46,156 bases of DNA from Photobacterium sanguinicancri (GCF_002265265.1 NZ_NOIF01000018.1:1-46156); one strand, 5' to 3'; shown: positions 20,371 through 30,664, counted from the stretch's first letter. The notes: generated by a model from the sequence alone, not told the origin. Translations and numbers: made by a program.

Positions 20371-22074
20371 ATGACGCACCACTCAGCAACATCTCGTTTA
20401 GATGAAAACCGAACTATTAGCGCCCCGACAGGGACATCACTTAACGCTAAATCATGGTTAACAGAAGCCCCTCTTAGAATGCTGATGAACAACCTTCATC
20501 CTGATGTTGCCGAGCATCCTCACGCGTTAGTTGTTTATGGTGGGATCGGCCGTGCAGCCCGTAACTGGGAATGCTACGACAAAATCGTTGAAGTACTTAA
20601 ACGACTAGAAGATAACGAAACGCTTTTAGTGCAATCAGGTAAACCTGTTGGTGTATTCCAAACCCATAAAGATGCACCTCGTGTACTTATCGCCAACTCC
20701 AACCTTGTTCCGCATTGGGCCAACTGGGAACACTTTAACGAGCTCGATAAACAAGGCTTGATGATGTACGGTCAAATGACCGCAGGTAGCTGGATCTACA
20801 TTGGATCCCAAGGGATCGTCCAAGGCACTTACGAAACCTTTGTTGCAATGGCAAAACAACACTTTGACGGTGTCGCTAATGGGCGCTGGATTTTAACAGG
20901 CGGCTTGGGCGGTATGGGCGGAGCCCAACCACTGGCTGCCACCATGGCTGGCTTCTCTATGCTTGCTGTTGAATGTGATGAAAGCCGAATTGATTATCGT
21001 CTTCGTACGGGCTATGTCGACTGTAAAGCCACCAGCCTCGATGAAGCGTTAGCCATCATTGAAGAATCAAAACAAACGGGTAAACCAGTTTCTGTTGGCT
21101 TATTAGGCAATGCCGCCGATGTTTATTCAGAGCTCGTTAATCGTGGTATTACACCCGATGCAACGACAGATCAAACCTCAGCACATGACCCACTTAACGG
21201 CTATTTACCACAAGGTTGGAGCTTAGAATACGCAGCAACAATGCGCCAAAAAGATGAAGCTGCCGTGGTAAAAGCGGCCAAACAGTCGATGGCAGTTCAA
21301 GTAAAAGCCATGTTAGCGCTGCAAAGCAACGGTTCAGCGACTGTCGATTATGGTAATAACATCCGCCAAATGGCATTTGAAGAAGGCGTAGAAAATGCCT
21401 TTGATTTCCCAGGGTTTGTTCCTGCCTATATTCGACCTTTATTTTGTGAAGGTGTGGGCCCGTTCCGCTGGGCAGCGCTATCAGGCGATCCTGAAGATAT
21501 CTATAAAACCGATCAGAAAGTAAAAGAGCTGATCCCAGACAATCCACAGCTACATAACTGGTTAGACATGGCGCGCGAGCGCATTCAGTTTCAAGGTTTA
21601 CCTGCGCGTATTTGCTGGGTTGGTTTGAAAGACCGCGCACGTTTAGGCGCCGCATTCAACGAAATGGTCAGAAATGGCGAACTTAAAGCACCTATTGTCA
21701 TTGGCCGTGACCACCTTGATTCAGGCTCAGTCGCCAGTCCAAACCGCGAAACTGAAGGCATGATGGATGGTTCTGATGCTGTTTCGGATTGGCCGTTGCT
21801 TAATGCACTACTGAATACCGCCTCTGGGGCAACCTGGGTATCGCTCCACCACGGTGGTGGTGTTGGCATGGGCTTCTCTCAGCATTCAGGCATGGTGATA
21901 GTCTGTGATGGCAGCGATGATGCCGCCATACGAGTTAAACGCGTGTTACATAACGATCCCGCCACAGGCGTTATGCGCCATGCCGATGCAGGTTATGACA
22001 TCGCAAAACAATGTGCCCAAGAACAAGAATTAGATCTACCTATGCTATCTCCTAGCACACACTCACAGTCATGA
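20371..22074 (+). CDS. hutU: Urocanate hydratase
   Basis: Second enzyme of histidine degradation: adds water to urocanate to give imidazolonepropionate, using tightly bound NAD+ as an electrophile. The start at 20371 ([14 protein letters not shown]) has AAGGAG at good spacing and gives 567 residues. Conserved blocks are [17 protein letters not shown], the NAD-binding [14 protein letters not shown], the urocanase [20 protein letters not shown] region and the glycine-rich [18 protein letters not shown]. The end overlaps the longest possible hutH frame, so the two are tightly linked. The 12-bp repeats just upstream may affect its expression. Confidence 0.96.
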   Translation: MTHHSATSRLDENRTISAPTGTSLNAKSWLTEAPLRMLMNNLHPDVAEHPHALVVYGGIGRAARNWECYDKIVEVLKRLEDNETLLVQSGKPVGVFQTHKDAPRVLIANSNLVPHWANWEHFNELDKQGLMMYGQMTAGSWIYIGSQGIVQGTYETFVAMAKQHFDGVANGRWILTGGLGGMGGAQPLAATMAGFSMLAVECDESRIDYRLRTGYVDCKATSLDEALAIIEESKQTGKPVSVGLLGNAADVYSELVNRGITPDATTDQTSAHDPLNGYLPQGWSLEYAATMRQKDEAAVVKAAKQSMAVQVKAMLALQSNGSATVDYGNNIRQMAFEEGVENAFDFPGFVPAYIRPLFCEGVGPFRWAALSGDPEDIYKTDQKVKELIPDNPQLHNWLDMARERIQFQGLPARICWVGLKDRARLGAAFNEMVRNGELKAPIVIGRDHLDSGSVASPNRETEGMMDGSDAVSDWPLLNALLNTASGATWVSLHHGGGVGMGFSQHSGMVIVCDGSDDAAIRVKRVLHNDPATGVMRHADAGYDIAKQCAQEQELDLPMLSPSTHSQS

Positions 22075-22094
22075 TAACGGCAAAGGAAAGCACC

Positions 22095-23642
22095 ATGCAT
22101 CAGATTGACACCTACAACCTTGAAATAGTGCCAGGCAAGCTCAGCCTTAATCAGTTACGTGATGTGAACCGTCACCCGATTAACGTGTCATTACATTCAT
22201 CAGCCTACCCTGAGATGCTCACCAGCGTTGAAGCAGTAACACGTGTAATAGATGAAGACAAAACAGTCTATGGCATAAACACTGGCTTTGGCTTACTCGC
22301 CAACACGCGCATTGCGGTGGAAGATTTAGAAACACTCCAACGCAGTATCGTGTTGTCACATGCCGCTGGCATTGGTGAGTACATGGACGACGCAACAGTA
22401 CGTCTTATGATGGTGCTGAAGATCAATAGCCTAGCGCGTGGCTATTCTGGTATTCGCCCGCTTGTAGTGGATGCGCTAATGCAGTTAGTCAACGCGGGAA
22501 TATACCCCTGTATTCCGAAAAAAGGCTCAGTGGGCGCATCCGGTGACCTTGCCCCACTCGCTCACATGAGTACAGTCTTACTGGGTGAAGGTGAAGCCAG
22601 AATCAAAGGAGAAGTCGTATCAGGTAAAACCGCACTAGAGTATGCAGGGCTTGCACCTATAACCCTGGCGCCAAAAGAAGGCTTAGCCCTATTGAATGGC
22701 ACACAAGCCTCAACGGCATTTGCTCTAGAAGGTCTGTTTGCAGCAGAAGATCTGTTTGCATCGGCCACCGTGTGTGGCGCGATGTCAGTTGAAGCAGCAT
22801 TAGGCAGTCGACGTCCATTTGATCCTCGAATTCACCGTGTAAGAGGCCATCGAACCCAAATGGACGCTGCACAGGCTTACCGTCATTTACTGGACATCTC
22901 CAGTGAGATTGGGCAATCGCATCAACAATGTGAAAAAGTCCAAGACCCCTACTCACTGCGTTGTCAACCTCAGGTTATGGGCGCATGCTTACAACAAATC
23001 CGCCATGCCGCTAGTGTGCTCGAAGTCGAAGCCAACTCTGTCTCTGATAACCCGCTGGTCTTTGCCGACGATGACGATATTATCTCTGGCGGTAACTTCC
23101 ATGCAGAGCCAGTTGCAATGGCAGCCGATAACCTCGCGCTAGCCATTGCAGAGATTGGCAGTTTATCAGAACGCCGTATGGCCTTATTAATCGATAGTAG
23201 CCTTAGTAAATTACCACCATTTCTAGTCAACAATGGCGGGGTTAACTCTGGATTTATGATTGCGCAAGTTACCTCTGCGGCACTGGCCAGCGAAAACAAA
23301 AGTTTGGCACACCCAGCTTGTGTCGACAGCCTACCAACCTCGGCTAATCAAGAAGATCACGTCTCGATGGCGACGTTTGCAGCACGCCGCCTAAATGAAA
23401 TGGCTGCCAATACCCGTGGTATATTAGCAGTAGAGTTGTTAGCCGCAGCGCAAGGGATAGACTTCCGTCACCCCCATAAAAGCTCACCACGCATAGAAGA
23501 GGCAAAAGCAATATTACGCGAGCGTGTCAGCTTTTACGATAAAGACCGCTATTTCGCACCTGATATTGAAAAAGCCAATACTTTATTGCTCGAAGCACAG
23601 TACAACACACTAATGCCAGCACAATTACTGCCTAGTGTGTAA
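22095..23642 (+). CDS. hutH: Histidine ammonia-lyase
   Basis: First enzyme of histidine degradation: removes ammonia from L-histidine to give urocanate, the HutC inducer. The Ala-Ser-Gly triad that cyclises into the MIO cofactor is at residues 148-150 in [14 protein letters not shown]. Other family blocks are [30 protein letters not shown] and SVSDNPLVF. The start at 22095 ([10 protein letters not shown]) has AAAGGAAAG upstream and gives 515 residues; the in-frame codon at 22071 would overlap hutU by 4 nt but is not supported. It is last in the operon, followed by a strong terminator. Confidence 0.96.
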   Translation: MHQIDTYNLEIVPGKLSLNQLRDVNRHPINVSLHSSAYPEMLTSVEAVTRVIDEDKTVYGINTGFGLLANTRIAVEDLETLQRSIVLSHAAGIGEYMDDATVRLMMVLKINSLARGYSGIRPLVVDALMQLVNAGIYPCIPKKGSVGASGDLAPLAHMSTVLLGEGEARIKGEVVSGKTALEYAGLAPITLAPKEGLALLNGTQASTAFALEGLFAAEDLFASATVCGAMSVEAALGSRRPFDPRIHRVRGHRTQMDAAQAYRHLLDISSEIGQSHQQCEKVQDPYSLRCQPQVMGACLQQIRHAASVLEVEANSVSDNPLVFADDDDIISGGNFHAEPVAMAADNLALAIAEIGSLSERRMALLIDSSLSKLPPFLVNNGGVNSGFMIAQVTSAALASENKSLAHPACVDSLPTSANQEDHVSMATFAARRLNEMAANTRGILAVELLAAAQGIDFRHPHKSSPRIEEAKAILRERVSFYDKDRYFAPDIEKANTLLLEAQYNTLMPAQLLPSV

Positions 23643-23683
23643 ATATAATCCGCCTAAATAATTGATAATAATCTTGTCCTAAC

Positions 23684-23712
23684 AGAAGGTGGTTTTTCCA
23701 CCTTCTTTTTTT
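23684..23712 (+). terminator. Terminator of the hut operon
   Basis: AGAAGGTGG and CCACCTTCT form a 9-bp stem with a 5-nt T loop and end in a seven-T tract, 41 nt after hutH. A clean intrinsic terminator. Confidence 0.92.
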
Positions 23713-23938
23713 GCTCATTTCTCAATTATCGCTACGAGTCAGTCACTTGCCCATGTTTTACGTCTAAAGTTCGTTCCAATAAAAATCACGCACATTGAAA
23801 TAAGACTGTAAAACCTTGATAAAAGCACGGTTATTACCACGATAAATGGTCTAAGATGTTGATGAAACGTATGACTTTCCCGTACGCAATTAGGATTGTC
23901 ATCTTTATTGTCTTGATCGAATTGCCGTGGAGGATGCT

Positions 23939-24805
23939 ATGTGGCAAGCAATTTCTCACCAGCTTTCAGAAATACTTGATCGACCATTTAAGATTAGTGA
24001 ACACCAACCGATCGAGGCCGGTGACATTAATCAATGCTATTGCATCAGCGACGGTGAAGAACGTTTCTTCATTAAACTTAATGATCGCGAGCTATTACCC
24101 ATCTTTGAAAGCGAAGCCGAAAGTCTTCGTCTGTTAGCTGAATCAAACAGCATTGATGTCCCTAACTACGTTCACATGGGCGTGAGTCGCGATAAGTCTT
24201 TCCTTGTACTTAATTATCTACCAACCAAGCCCATCGATGATCAATCCGCTTTTACCTTAGGTAAAGAACTCGCAGACCTTCACCTGTGGGGCGAACAAGC
24301 TGAATATGGTTTTGATTTTGACAACTACATTGGACTTACCCCTCAGCCTAATAAATGGCGACGCAAATGGTGCCGTTTTTTTGCTGAACAACGCATTGCA
24401 TGGCAATTACAGCTCTGTGAAGAAAAAGGGATCAAGTTCGGCAATATCGATACCATAACAAGCAATGTCATCGAGATCTTAGTACAACACCAACCGAAAC
24501 CATCGCTACTTCATGGTGACTTATGGCATGGCAACACCGCATTAAGTGTTACAGGGCCAATTATTTTTGATCCCGCCACCTATTGGGGTGATCGTGAATG
24601 TGATATCGCCATGACAGAACTCTTCAGTGGTTTCCCTAGTCGTTTTTATGAAGGTTATGCATCTGTATGGCCACTTGATGCTGGCTATGAAGAACGTCGT
24701 GATTTATACAACCTTTATCATGTGCTCAATCATTGCAACCTGTTCGGCGGAGACTATCTACTGCAAGCAGAGCACATAATTAATAAGCTCGGCTTGACTG
24801 ACTAA
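23939..24805 (+). CDS. yniA: Fructosamine/ketosamine-3-kinase family protein
   Basis: Predicted deglycating kinase that phosphorylates sugars attached to protein amines so that the adduct falls off. The protein matches E. coli YniA throughout, beginning MWQAIS with FFIKLNDRELLPIFESEA (ATP lysine), FLVLNYLPTKPID, TPQPNKWRRKWCRFFAEQR, LLHGDLWHGN (catalytic Asp) and the metal-binding FDPATYWGDRECDIAM. The start at 23939 gives 288 residues with GGAGG upstream; a GTG four codons earlier is in frame. It lies just before hxpB, as in E. coli, where yniA and yniC are neighbours. No upstream gene is in the same unit. Confidence 0.92.
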   Translation: MWQAISHQLSEILDRPFKISEHQPIEAGDINQCYCISDGEERFFIKLNDRELLPIFESEAESLRLLAESNSIDVPNYVHMGVSRDKSFLVLNYLPTKPIDDQSAFTLGKELADLHLWGEQAEYGFDFDNYIGLTPQPNKWRRKWCRFFAEQRIAWQLQLCEEKGIKFGNIDTITSNVIEILVQHQPKPSLLHGDLWHGNTALSVTGPIIFDPATYWGDRECDIAMTELFSGFPSRFYEGYASVWPLDAGYEERRDLYNLYHVLNHCNLFGGDYLLQAEHIINKLGLTD

Positions 24806-24834
24806 GCTCACCTACATACTCTCACTTTTCTCTT

Positions 24835-24860
24835 ATCGCCTGTTTATACAAACAGGCGAT
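24835..24860 (+). terminator. Hairpin between yniA and hxpB
   Basis: ATCGCCTGTTT and AAACAGGCGAT form a perfect 11-bp stem with a 4-nt loop, 29 nt after yniA. The following T-tract is short (GTTTCCATTT), so termination may be partial. Confidence 0.7.
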
Positions 24861-24892
24861 GTTTCCATTTAGACTAACGAAGAACACAAATA

Positions 24893-25549
24893 ATGATGTT
24901 ACAAGCTGCTGTATTCGATATGGATGGCCTATTGGTCGATTCCGAACCTTTCTGGCAACAAGCTCAGGTAGAAACATTTCAAAATCTTGGCGTGCAAATC
25001 AAACAAGAAGATACCTTAGAAACGACAGGGTTACGCGTCGATAAGGTCGTAGAATTGTGGTTTTCTCGCCAACCTTGGCAAGGCCCTAGCTGTGAAGAGG
25101 TTACTGCGGCACTTGTCACTCGCGTAGAAGAATTGGTTGCAGAGCATAAACCTATGATGCCCGGTGTATTGGAAACCCTCGCACATTGTAAAGCATTGAA
25201 TCTAAAGCTAGCGGTGGCATCATCTTCACCGATGCGCTTAATAACCACCACATTAAAAGCCCTATCATTAGAAGACACCTTTGAAGTTGTGGTGTCTGCA
25301 GAGCACTTACGCTTTGGCAAACCTCACCCTGAAGTTTACATCAACGCAGCTGATGCACTTGGTGTTGCTCCAGAGTACTGCGTCGCTTTTGAAGATTCGC
25401 TCAATGGTGTACTTGCAGCAAAAGCTGCCCGTATGAAAGGGGTTGCTGTTCCTGAACATGTAGTGGCCGACGACCCGCGTTGGGCCATTGCTGACAGTAA
25501 ACTTTCATCGCTTCACGAAGTAAATCAGCAATTATTTACAATACTGTAA
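24893..25549 (+). CDS. hxpB: HAD-superfamily hexitol/2-deoxyglucose-6-phosphate phosphatase HxpB
   Basis: Cytoplasmic HAD phosphatase acting on hexose phosphates. Motif I FDMDGLLVDSEP (nucleophile aspartate near residue 9), motif II VASSSP, motif III lysine in FGKPHPEVY and motif IV FEDSLNG are all present, in subfamily IA order with a helical cap at about 15-80. The protein is closest to E. coli YniC/HxpB, and its place next to yniA fits. 218 residues. There are two consecutive ATG codons at 24893 and 24896 and only a weak ribosome-binding site, so the exact start is uncertain by one codon. Confidence 0.9.
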   Translation: MMLQAAVFDMDGLLVDSEPFWQQAQVETFQNLGVQIKQEDTLETTGLRVDKVVELWFSRQPWQGPSCEEVTAALVTRVEELVAEHKPMMPGVLETLAHCKALNLKLAVASSSPMRLITTTLKALSLEDTFEVVVSAEHLRFGKPHPEVYINAADALGVAPEYCVAFEDSLNGVLAAKAARMKGVAVPEHVVADDPRWAIADSKLSSLHEVNQQLFTIL

Positions 25550-26032
25550 ATACTTAATCGTCACAGTTTGGTGCAAGATTTTAACATCTTGCATCAAGAT
25601 CAAATTTATCCGAACGATACTTTCCTCTTTGTTTCACTTCTAACACCTACTGAAACTTTCAATCTTTTATCATCCTTTCATATACCAGAAAAAAAACTTA
25701 CTTTTGCGATCCAGCTTTACACCAAGCACTGAATCTTCTTAATAAATCAAACTTTGTAGTTAATTTTAGGCATAAAGAATCACCAGACGCTAGAGTAATA
25801 ATATAGGTAAGTAATAGAAGTAACAGTAGTAAAGTGCTTCACACTACTCATAGAGTGCGATGTGCTTATTCCAGCAAAACATTTGCACCTAATCTATTGA
25901 TTTTAAACATTTCGCCCTACATAGATTAGATGTATTTTCTGGCTACACAATGTTACATATAAATAAACTGGAAAGTGCAAAAGCAACGGATGCTTATGCT
26001 ATATATGCCATGGCATATTGAGGAGCGAGATA
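25550..26032. other. Intergenic region between hxpB and the CPXCG gene
   Basis: There is no credible gene on either strand. It holds a perfect 8-bp hairpin (TGCAAGAT with ATCTTGCA, 25572-25593) that may end hxpB transcription, an AGTAGT/ACTACT stem with an inner GTG/CAC pair near 25826-25850, and a 16-bp palindrome just before the next start (26003-26018). The rest is AT-rich. A possible -35 TTGCAC lies at 25883 without a convincing -10. Confidence 0.5.
26003..26018 (+). promoter_or_regulatory. 16-bp palindrome before the CPXCG gene
   Basis: ATATGCCATGGCATAT is a perfect palindrome ending 14 nt before the start codon and just upstream of AGGAG. It could be an operator overlapping the promoter or an RNA stem near the ribosome-binding site. 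Confidence 0.5.
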
Positions 26033-26236
26033 ATGAAACAATATTCTGAACAATCGGCAAGCTGCCCACACTGCGGACACCATATTCACATTACACTAGA
26101 TACCAGTGGTGGTAGCCAAGAATTTTACGATGACTGCCCAGCCTGCTGCCATACAATCCACCTTAATATGCAGATTGATGAGCTACATAAAACAATCAAC
26201 CTTTTCATCGATGCTGATGATGAACAGATTTTCTAA
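26033..26236 (+). CDS. CPXCG motif cysteine-rich small protein
   Basis: Small protein of 67 residues starting MKQYSEQSASCPHCG, with GAGGAG upstream. It has two cysteine pairs, CPHCGHHIHI near the N-terminus and CPACCHTIHLN about 25 residues later, which probably bind one zinc ion as in the CPXCG cysteine-rich family. The second pair reads CPACC rather than CPxCG. The C-terminal part is acidic. The biochemical role is unknown. The gene stands alone with its own palindrome and terminator and is convergent with ribC. Confidence 0.85.
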   Translation: MKQYSEQSASCPHCGHHIHITLDTSGGSQEFYDDCPACCHTIHLNMQIDELHKTINLFIDADDEQIF

Positions 26237-26272
26237 GACAAACGTAAAATTGTTGGCTCCTTAGTACGACAG

Positions 26273-26299
26273 AGCCCAAAGCGAACGCATTGGGCTTTT
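26273..26299 (+). terminator. Terminator after the CPXCG gene
   Basis: AGCCCAA and TTGGGCT form a 7-bp stem with a 10-nt loop and continue into TTTTG. It lies between two convergent genes, 37 nt after the plus-strand stop and 25 nt from the ribC stop. Confidence 0.7.
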
Positions 26300-26323
26300 G
26301 TCAGTACAGCAGTGCAAATTTAC

Positions 26324-26932
26324 TCAAGCTTTGTTTGCTAGTACACGCTCTACGGTATCAACTACGGCTTGTGTTTGTGGGTCTATCTCAATGTTGATCA
26401 TGTCACCCACGCCTCGCCAAGCTAGGTTAGTACGTGCTAACGTTTCTGGTATCAAATTCACGTTAAACGTATTATCGACCACATCACCTATCGTTAAACT
26501 AATCCCATCAATACCGATATAACCTTTCGTAAACACATACTTTGTTTGTGCAGCTGGTAAGCTAAACCAAATCTGGCAGTTATTCGGTGTTTTGATCACC
26601 TCAGACACCGTCGCCATACACATAATGTGCCCCGACATTGAATGCCCACCAATTTCATCACCAAACTTAGCAGCGCGTTCAATATTAACGCGATCGCCGT
26701 CATTCAATAGACCAAGATTCGTCACTTTTAACGTTTCTTGCATCAAGTCAAAAGAGACTAAGTCACCATCTATCTGCGTTACTGTTAAACAACAACCGTT
26801 ATGCGCAATAGACGCACCAATCTCAAGCCCTGATAGCCAAGATTTATCTAAACGAATGGTATGGGTTTGAAAGCGCTCTTTCTTACTTATTTCTACAATC
26901 GGTGCCGTACCTTGTACAATGCCTGTAAACAT
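26324..26932 (-). CDS. ribC: Riboflavin synthase
   Basis: Converts two molecules of 6,7-dimethyl-8-ribityllumazine into riboflavin. The start at 26932 ([14 protein letters not shown]) with AGGAAG upstream gives 202 residues; an in-frame start at 26977 is not needed. Two lumazine-binding barrels are visible (about 1-97 and 98-200): barrel 1 has HNGCCLTV with the conserved Cys pair, and [10 protein letters not shown] opens barrel 2 with [12 protein letters not shown]. The catalytic residues are kept, so this is an enzyme rather than a non-catalytic lumazine protein such as that of bioluminescent Photobacterium. In E. coli it sits next to mdtK (norM); here a diguanylate cyclase gene lies between. 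The symbol follows E. coli usage; the gene is called ribE in other species. Confidence 0.94.
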   Translation of the reverse strand: MFTGIVQGTAPIVEISKKERFQTHTIRLDKSWLSGLEIGASIAHNGCCLTVTQIDGDLVSFDLMQETLKVTNLGLLNDGDRVNIERAAKFGDEIGGHSMSGHIMCMATVSEVIKTPNNCQIWFSLPAAQTKYVFTKGYIGIDGISLTIGDVVDNTFNVNLIPETLARTNLAWRGVGDMINIEIDPQTQAVVDTVERVLANKA

Positions 26933-27169
26933 AACTTCCTCATCAAATACGTACTTAACATGCAACATATCCTGCATAACATTCCATACTTAGTGTCAAG
27001 ATAAACCACCTAAACTCTTACTAAAAGTGCGGTTTTTAGAAGATTAGACACCAATTGATGCATTAACGTTTGAAATATTAACATCAGTTATATTATGCTT
27101 CCCTCAAAATAGCCATTACGAATAACTCGTAATGAAGCCACTATATTACTACAGGTTGGATATATTCTT

Positions 27170-28996
27170 ATGGTGAAGCTTAACACCAAAAATCTGGGCT
27201 TTAGAATCCAACTGACCCTTTCAATCTTCGTTTTACTGACAGCCATCCCTATTGGTCTGATGTGGTACTCAAGTTCTGAACAAATTTTGCAAAACAGTGT
27301 TCAGCAACTATTTCGCCAGTCAAACCAAGTTATCACTAGTCATTTAGATGATTTTTTCGACGAAGCGCACCTCGTTTATCAACATCAAATAACCGAGCAA
27401 CAATCTCTACCTGCTGTCGTGAAACAACGTGATAATTTATTAAAGTACTTGGCAAATGTATTAGCACATCATGATGAAATTGATTATTTCTACTTTGCCT
27501 CAGCTGACGGTCATTTGCTATCCCTTGGGCGTGATGAATTTGGCAACTTTGTACGCATCGAATCTGACCACGATCAAGCAGGGCCAACCACCAGCTATAG
27601 TACAGATTCTGCAGGTATTGGTACTGAAGTGATCAATACAAATGCCCATTTTGATCCTCGCACTCGCCAATGGTTTCAACAAGCCGTAAAGTCAAAAGGG
27701 CCCGTTTGGAGTGATATCTACCCTGGTGCGATAGAGAATGTTCTTGGTGTGAGCCTTGCTAATGCGCTATACGATAATAATGGTAACTTTTTAGGTGTCT
27801 GGGGCCTTGATCTAACGTTATCAACGCTCGAGCATGAATTGCAAAAAAACATCTTAAGCCCAAACAGCCGTATTTTGCTGATTAGTGATCAGGGTGCCAT
27901 CATCGCAAGTTCTGACAAAGGCCTCCCCGCGTTGATGAACCTTGGTACACCATTAACACCCATTGTTAATATAATATGGGAAAACATTTACGGCACACCT
28001 CCAAGCAATACCATTGAAGTTAATCAATACCCGCTACAAAACAGCACATGGATGTCTGCCCACACCAAATATAAATTAGGGGAAGACCGTTACTTAACGA
28101 TCTTACTGATTTCTCCTATTTGTGATTTTATTGGTGAGTTTATCAATGCAAAATATTACGCCATGTTTTTTACAATCATTGCCATGTTACTTGCAATGGT
28201 TTTCGGCTCTCAAGGCACACGTTACATTTTAAAACCAATCAATCAATTGCAAGCAACGGTAAAGCGAATTACTTTGGGGCAATGGAGTTCTCGTACCCAG
28301 CTCGATCGAGAAGATGAATTAGGTGAGCTATCTCGCTCATTCGATAACATGGCTGAACACCTTCAAGAAACAATTTGCCAGCTTAAAGACGAACAAAAAG
28401 AGACTACACGTTTAAATAACTTATTAGCTTACAATAACCAAGAGCTTGAACGTAAAGTACAAGATCGCACGTCTGAGCTGCAAAGTGCCAATGTTCAGCT
28501 GCAATTATTAGCAAACTTTGACCCATTAACTCAAATTGCTAACCGTCGACATTTTTGGCAGCTGTTTGAACAACGTAGTAAAAACAATACTGGGTGGCTG
28601 ATGGTGCTTGACCTTGATAACTTCAAGTCAATCAACGATACCTATGGCCACTTGGCTGGTGACCGTGTTTTACAACACTTCTGCTCCGTGTGTCAGTCTT
28701 GTATTGGAACCCATGCATTATTTGGCCGAATTGGTGGTGAAGAGTTCGCGCTTTACGTAAATGACCATGATGTACTCAACATTCATCGGTACGCGCAACA
28801 GCTTCTTGCGTGCGTCAGAAACACCCCTATCACCCTAGATGGTAATAGCATTCAAATAACCACCAGCATTGGTGTTACCCATTCGACCTTAGATAAAAAA
28901 AATGTCTACGCTGAAGCAGATAAAATGCTATTTAAAGCGAAAACAGCGGGTAAAGACCGTGTCATTTTCTTATCAGAAACATCACCACAGTCTTAG
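27170..28996 (+). CDS. Membrane diguanylate cyclase (dCache-HAMP-GGDEF)
   Basis: Predicted inner-membrane enzyme that makes cyclic di-GMP in response to a periplasmic signal. Order over 608 residues: membrane helix about 12-32; double Cache sensor about 35-325 (with DPRTRQWFQQAVKSKGPVWSD); second helix about 332-352; HAMP about 353-405; coiled coil about 405-445 (LERKVQDRTSELQSANVQL); GGDEF domain about 450-603. The catalytic motif is GGEEF near residue 522, with LDLDNFKSINDTYGHLAGD upstream, so activity is expected. The RxxD inhibitory site before it is replaced by GTHA, so product inhibition at that site is probably lost. The gene is alone, between divergent ribC and norM. Confidence 0.92.
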   Translation: MVKLNTKNLGFRIQLTLSIFVLLTAIPIGLMWYSSSEQILQNSVQQLFRQSNQVITSHLDDFFDEAHLVYQHQITEQQSLPAVVKQRDNLLKYLANVLAHHDEIDYFYFASADGHLLSLGRDEFGNFVRIESDHDQAGPTTSYSTDSAGIGTEVINTNAHFDPRTRQWFQQAVKSKGPVWSDIYPGAIENVLGVSLANALYDNNGNFLGVWGLDLTLSTLEHELQKNILSPNSRILLISDQGAIIASSDKGLPALMNLGTPLTPIVNIIWENIYGTPPSNTIEVNQYPLQNSTWMSAHTKYKLGEDRYLTILLISPICDFIGEFINAKYYAMFFTIIAMLLAMVFGSQGTRYILKPINQLQATVKRITLGQWSSRTQLDREDELGELSRSFDNMAEHLQETICQLKDEQKETTRLNNLLAYNNQELERKVQDRTSELQSANVQLQLLANFDPLTQIANRRHFWQLFEQRSKNNTGWLMVLDLDNFKSINDTYGHLAGDRVLQHFCSVCQSCIGTHALFGRIGGEEFALYVNDHDVLNIHRYAQQLLACVRNTPITLDGNSIQITTSIGVTHSTLDKKNVYAEADKMLFKAKTAGKDRVIFLSETSPQS

Positions 28997-29050
28997 TTCT
29001 ACGCCACATATCTGTTAGCCAAACTTGTACGCTCTTATTTTTATCACTGC

Positions 29051-29074
29051 GGAAAACAAACTATGCTGTTTTCC
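29051..29074. repeat. Stem-loop between the cyclase gene and norM
   Basis: GGAAAACA and TGTTTTCC form a perfect 8-bp stem with an 8-nt loop, 55 nt after the cyclase stop. There is no T-tract, so its role as a terminator is doubtful. Confidence 0.4.
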
Positions 29075-29173
29075 AATAAACTCTTGTAGAAAAGGGTGAA
29101 ATGAGCACGGAAGCCATTATAATGCACACGCTTTCTGGCATCCTCCAGATAGCGCTTGAATTCAGGTATATCC

Positions 29174-30544
29174 ATGCACAAGTACAAACGAGAAACACGT
29201 CGTTTACTCAAATTAACTATCCCCGTTCTGCTTGCCTCCGTTGCTCAAACCTCTATGGGTTTTATTGATACAGTAATGGCGGGTAGTGTTAGCGCAACCG
29301 ATATGGCAGCGGTGTCTGTCGCATCCAGCATTTGGCTTCCTGCCATTTTATTTGGTGTCGGCCTACTTATTGCGCTAGTGCCTATTGTGGCGCAACTTAA
29401 TGGTTCAGGAAAAAAAGACCAAATCCCTTATCAAGTCCAACATGGTTTTTTCTTAGCACTGCTCGTTTCTGTACCCATCATGCTCGTCCTGTACAATGCA
29501 GGTACGCTGATTGACTATATGGATGTTGAACCCATTTTGGCTGAAAAAACAAATGGCTATATGTTTGCTGTGATGTTTGCTGTCCCGGGCTTTTTAATGT
29601 TCCAAACACTTAAAAGCTTTACTGAAGGACTGTCATTAACCATCCCGGGAATGATCATCGGTTTCATTGGCTTAGGTGCAAATATTCCACTTAACTGGAT
29701 TTTTGTTAACGGTGAGTTTGGTGCGCCCGCGCTGGGTGGTGTTGGCTGTGGTGTCGCAACCGCCATTGTGTACTGGCTCATGTTCTTTGCCATGTTAGTT
29801 TACATCAAACTGAATAAACGCCTTCAAGCCGCAAAGTTATTCGAAACGTGGCACAAGCCTAACTTAGCAGCTCTAACGCGTTTATTTAAAATGGGCTTCC
29901 CTGTTGCTGCATCGATGTTTTTTGAAATATCACTATTCGCTGTTGTTGCTATCATGATTGCTCCTCTCGGCGCAGTCATGGTTGCGTCGCATCAAGTCGC
30001 AATGAACTTCTCTTCATTGGTGTTTATGCTACCAATGAGCCTAGGAGCAGCCGTAAGCATCCGCGTTGGTCACCAACTGGGTGAAGAAAACTTATTAGGT
30101 GCTAAAGTCAGCAGCTACTGCGGCTTAGCGACTGCCTTCATTATGGCAATCTCTACCGCAATCTTAACCGTGATATTCCGCGAACAAATCATTGCGATTT
30201 ATAGTGATAATGCAGAAGTCATTCTCGTTGCCAGTCAACTATTGCTTCTAGCCGCGGTATACCAATGTACCGATGCGATTCAAATCGTGGCTGCGGGTGC
30301 ATTGCGTGGCTACAAAGACATGCGCGCTATCTTTGTACGTACCTTTATTGCTTACTGGCTAATTGGCTTGCCGCTTGGTTACACATTAGGTATGACCCAC
30401 TTAATCACTGAACCTATGGGACCACATGGCTTCTGGATTGGCATCATCTTTGGTTTAACATCATCAGCCATTATGCTTGGCTCTCGTTTACGTTGGTTAC
30501 AGCGTCAACCTGAAGATTTACAGTTAGCGATGGCTACACGTTAG
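29174..30544 (+). CDS. norM: MATE-family multidrug efflux pump NorM
   Basis: Inner-membrane cation-driven antiporter that exports drugs and dyes such as norfloxacin. Start ATG at 29174 (MHKYKRETRRLLKL) gives 456 residues, the exact length of Vibrio NorM. It has twelve predicted helices in two six-helix halves. Conserved blocks are SVAQTSMGFIDTVMAG, ATDMAAVSVASSIWLP, the NorM-type membrane acidic residues, and the second half VASHQVAMNFSSLVFMLPMS followed by LGAAVSIRVGHQLG. An AGG is 9 nt upstream. The gene is the last host gene before the prophage; the phage-side stop of the tail-tip gene is only 135 nt away. Confidence 0.95.
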   Translation: MHKYKRETRRLLKLTIPVLLASVAQTSMGFIDTVMAGSVSATDMAAVSVASSIWLPAILFGVGLLIALVPIVAQLNGSGKKDQIPYQVQHGFFLALLVSVPIMLVLYNAGTLIDYMDVEPILAEKTNGYMFAVMFAVPGFLMFQTLKSFTEGLSLTIPGMIIGFIGLGANIPLNWIFVNGEFGAPALGGVGCGVATAIVYWLMFFAMLVYIKLNKRLQAAKLFETWHKPNLAALTRLFKMGFPVAASMFFEISLFAVVAIMIAPLGAVMVASHQVAMNFSSLVFMLPMSLGAAVSIRVGHQLGEENLLGAKVSSYCGLATAFIMAISTAILTVIFREQIIAIYSDNAEVILVASQLLLLAAVYQCTDAIQIVAAGALRGYKDMRAIFVRTFIAYWLIGLPLGYTLGMTHLITEPMGPHGFWIGIIFGLTSSAIMLGSRLRWLQRQPEDLQLAMATR

Positions 30545-30617
30545 TTAGCTTTTGCTAAAAACATCTTAGTAATTACATCAATAAGGCGGCTGTAGCCCGC
30601 CGCGCGTCATGACAAAG

Positions 30618-30664
30618 GAAACCGCTTAGATTGGCAATGGGTATTTGTCAATTTAAGCGGTTTC
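30618..30664 (-). terminator. Long hairpin at the host-phage junction
   Basis: GAAACCGCTTA pairs with TAAGCGGTTTC (11 bp), and an inner ATTGGCA/TGTCAAT stem continues inside. On the minus strand it is followed by CTTTGTC. It is probably the end of the phage late transcript, or of norM on the other strand. An overlapping TGACAAA (30610-30616) and TTTGTCA (30644-30650) pair could be part of the phage end sequence. Confidence 0.6.

Noticed and set aside
21194..21655. 153-residue frame antisense to hutU
   Set aside because: It lies wholly inside hutU on the other strand, with no ribosome-binding site and no family resemblance.
26324..26932. Lumazine protein of bioluminescent bacteria instead of riboflavin synthase
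   Set aside because: Both barrels and catalytic residues match riboflavin synthase, including MFTGIVQG and GCCLTV.
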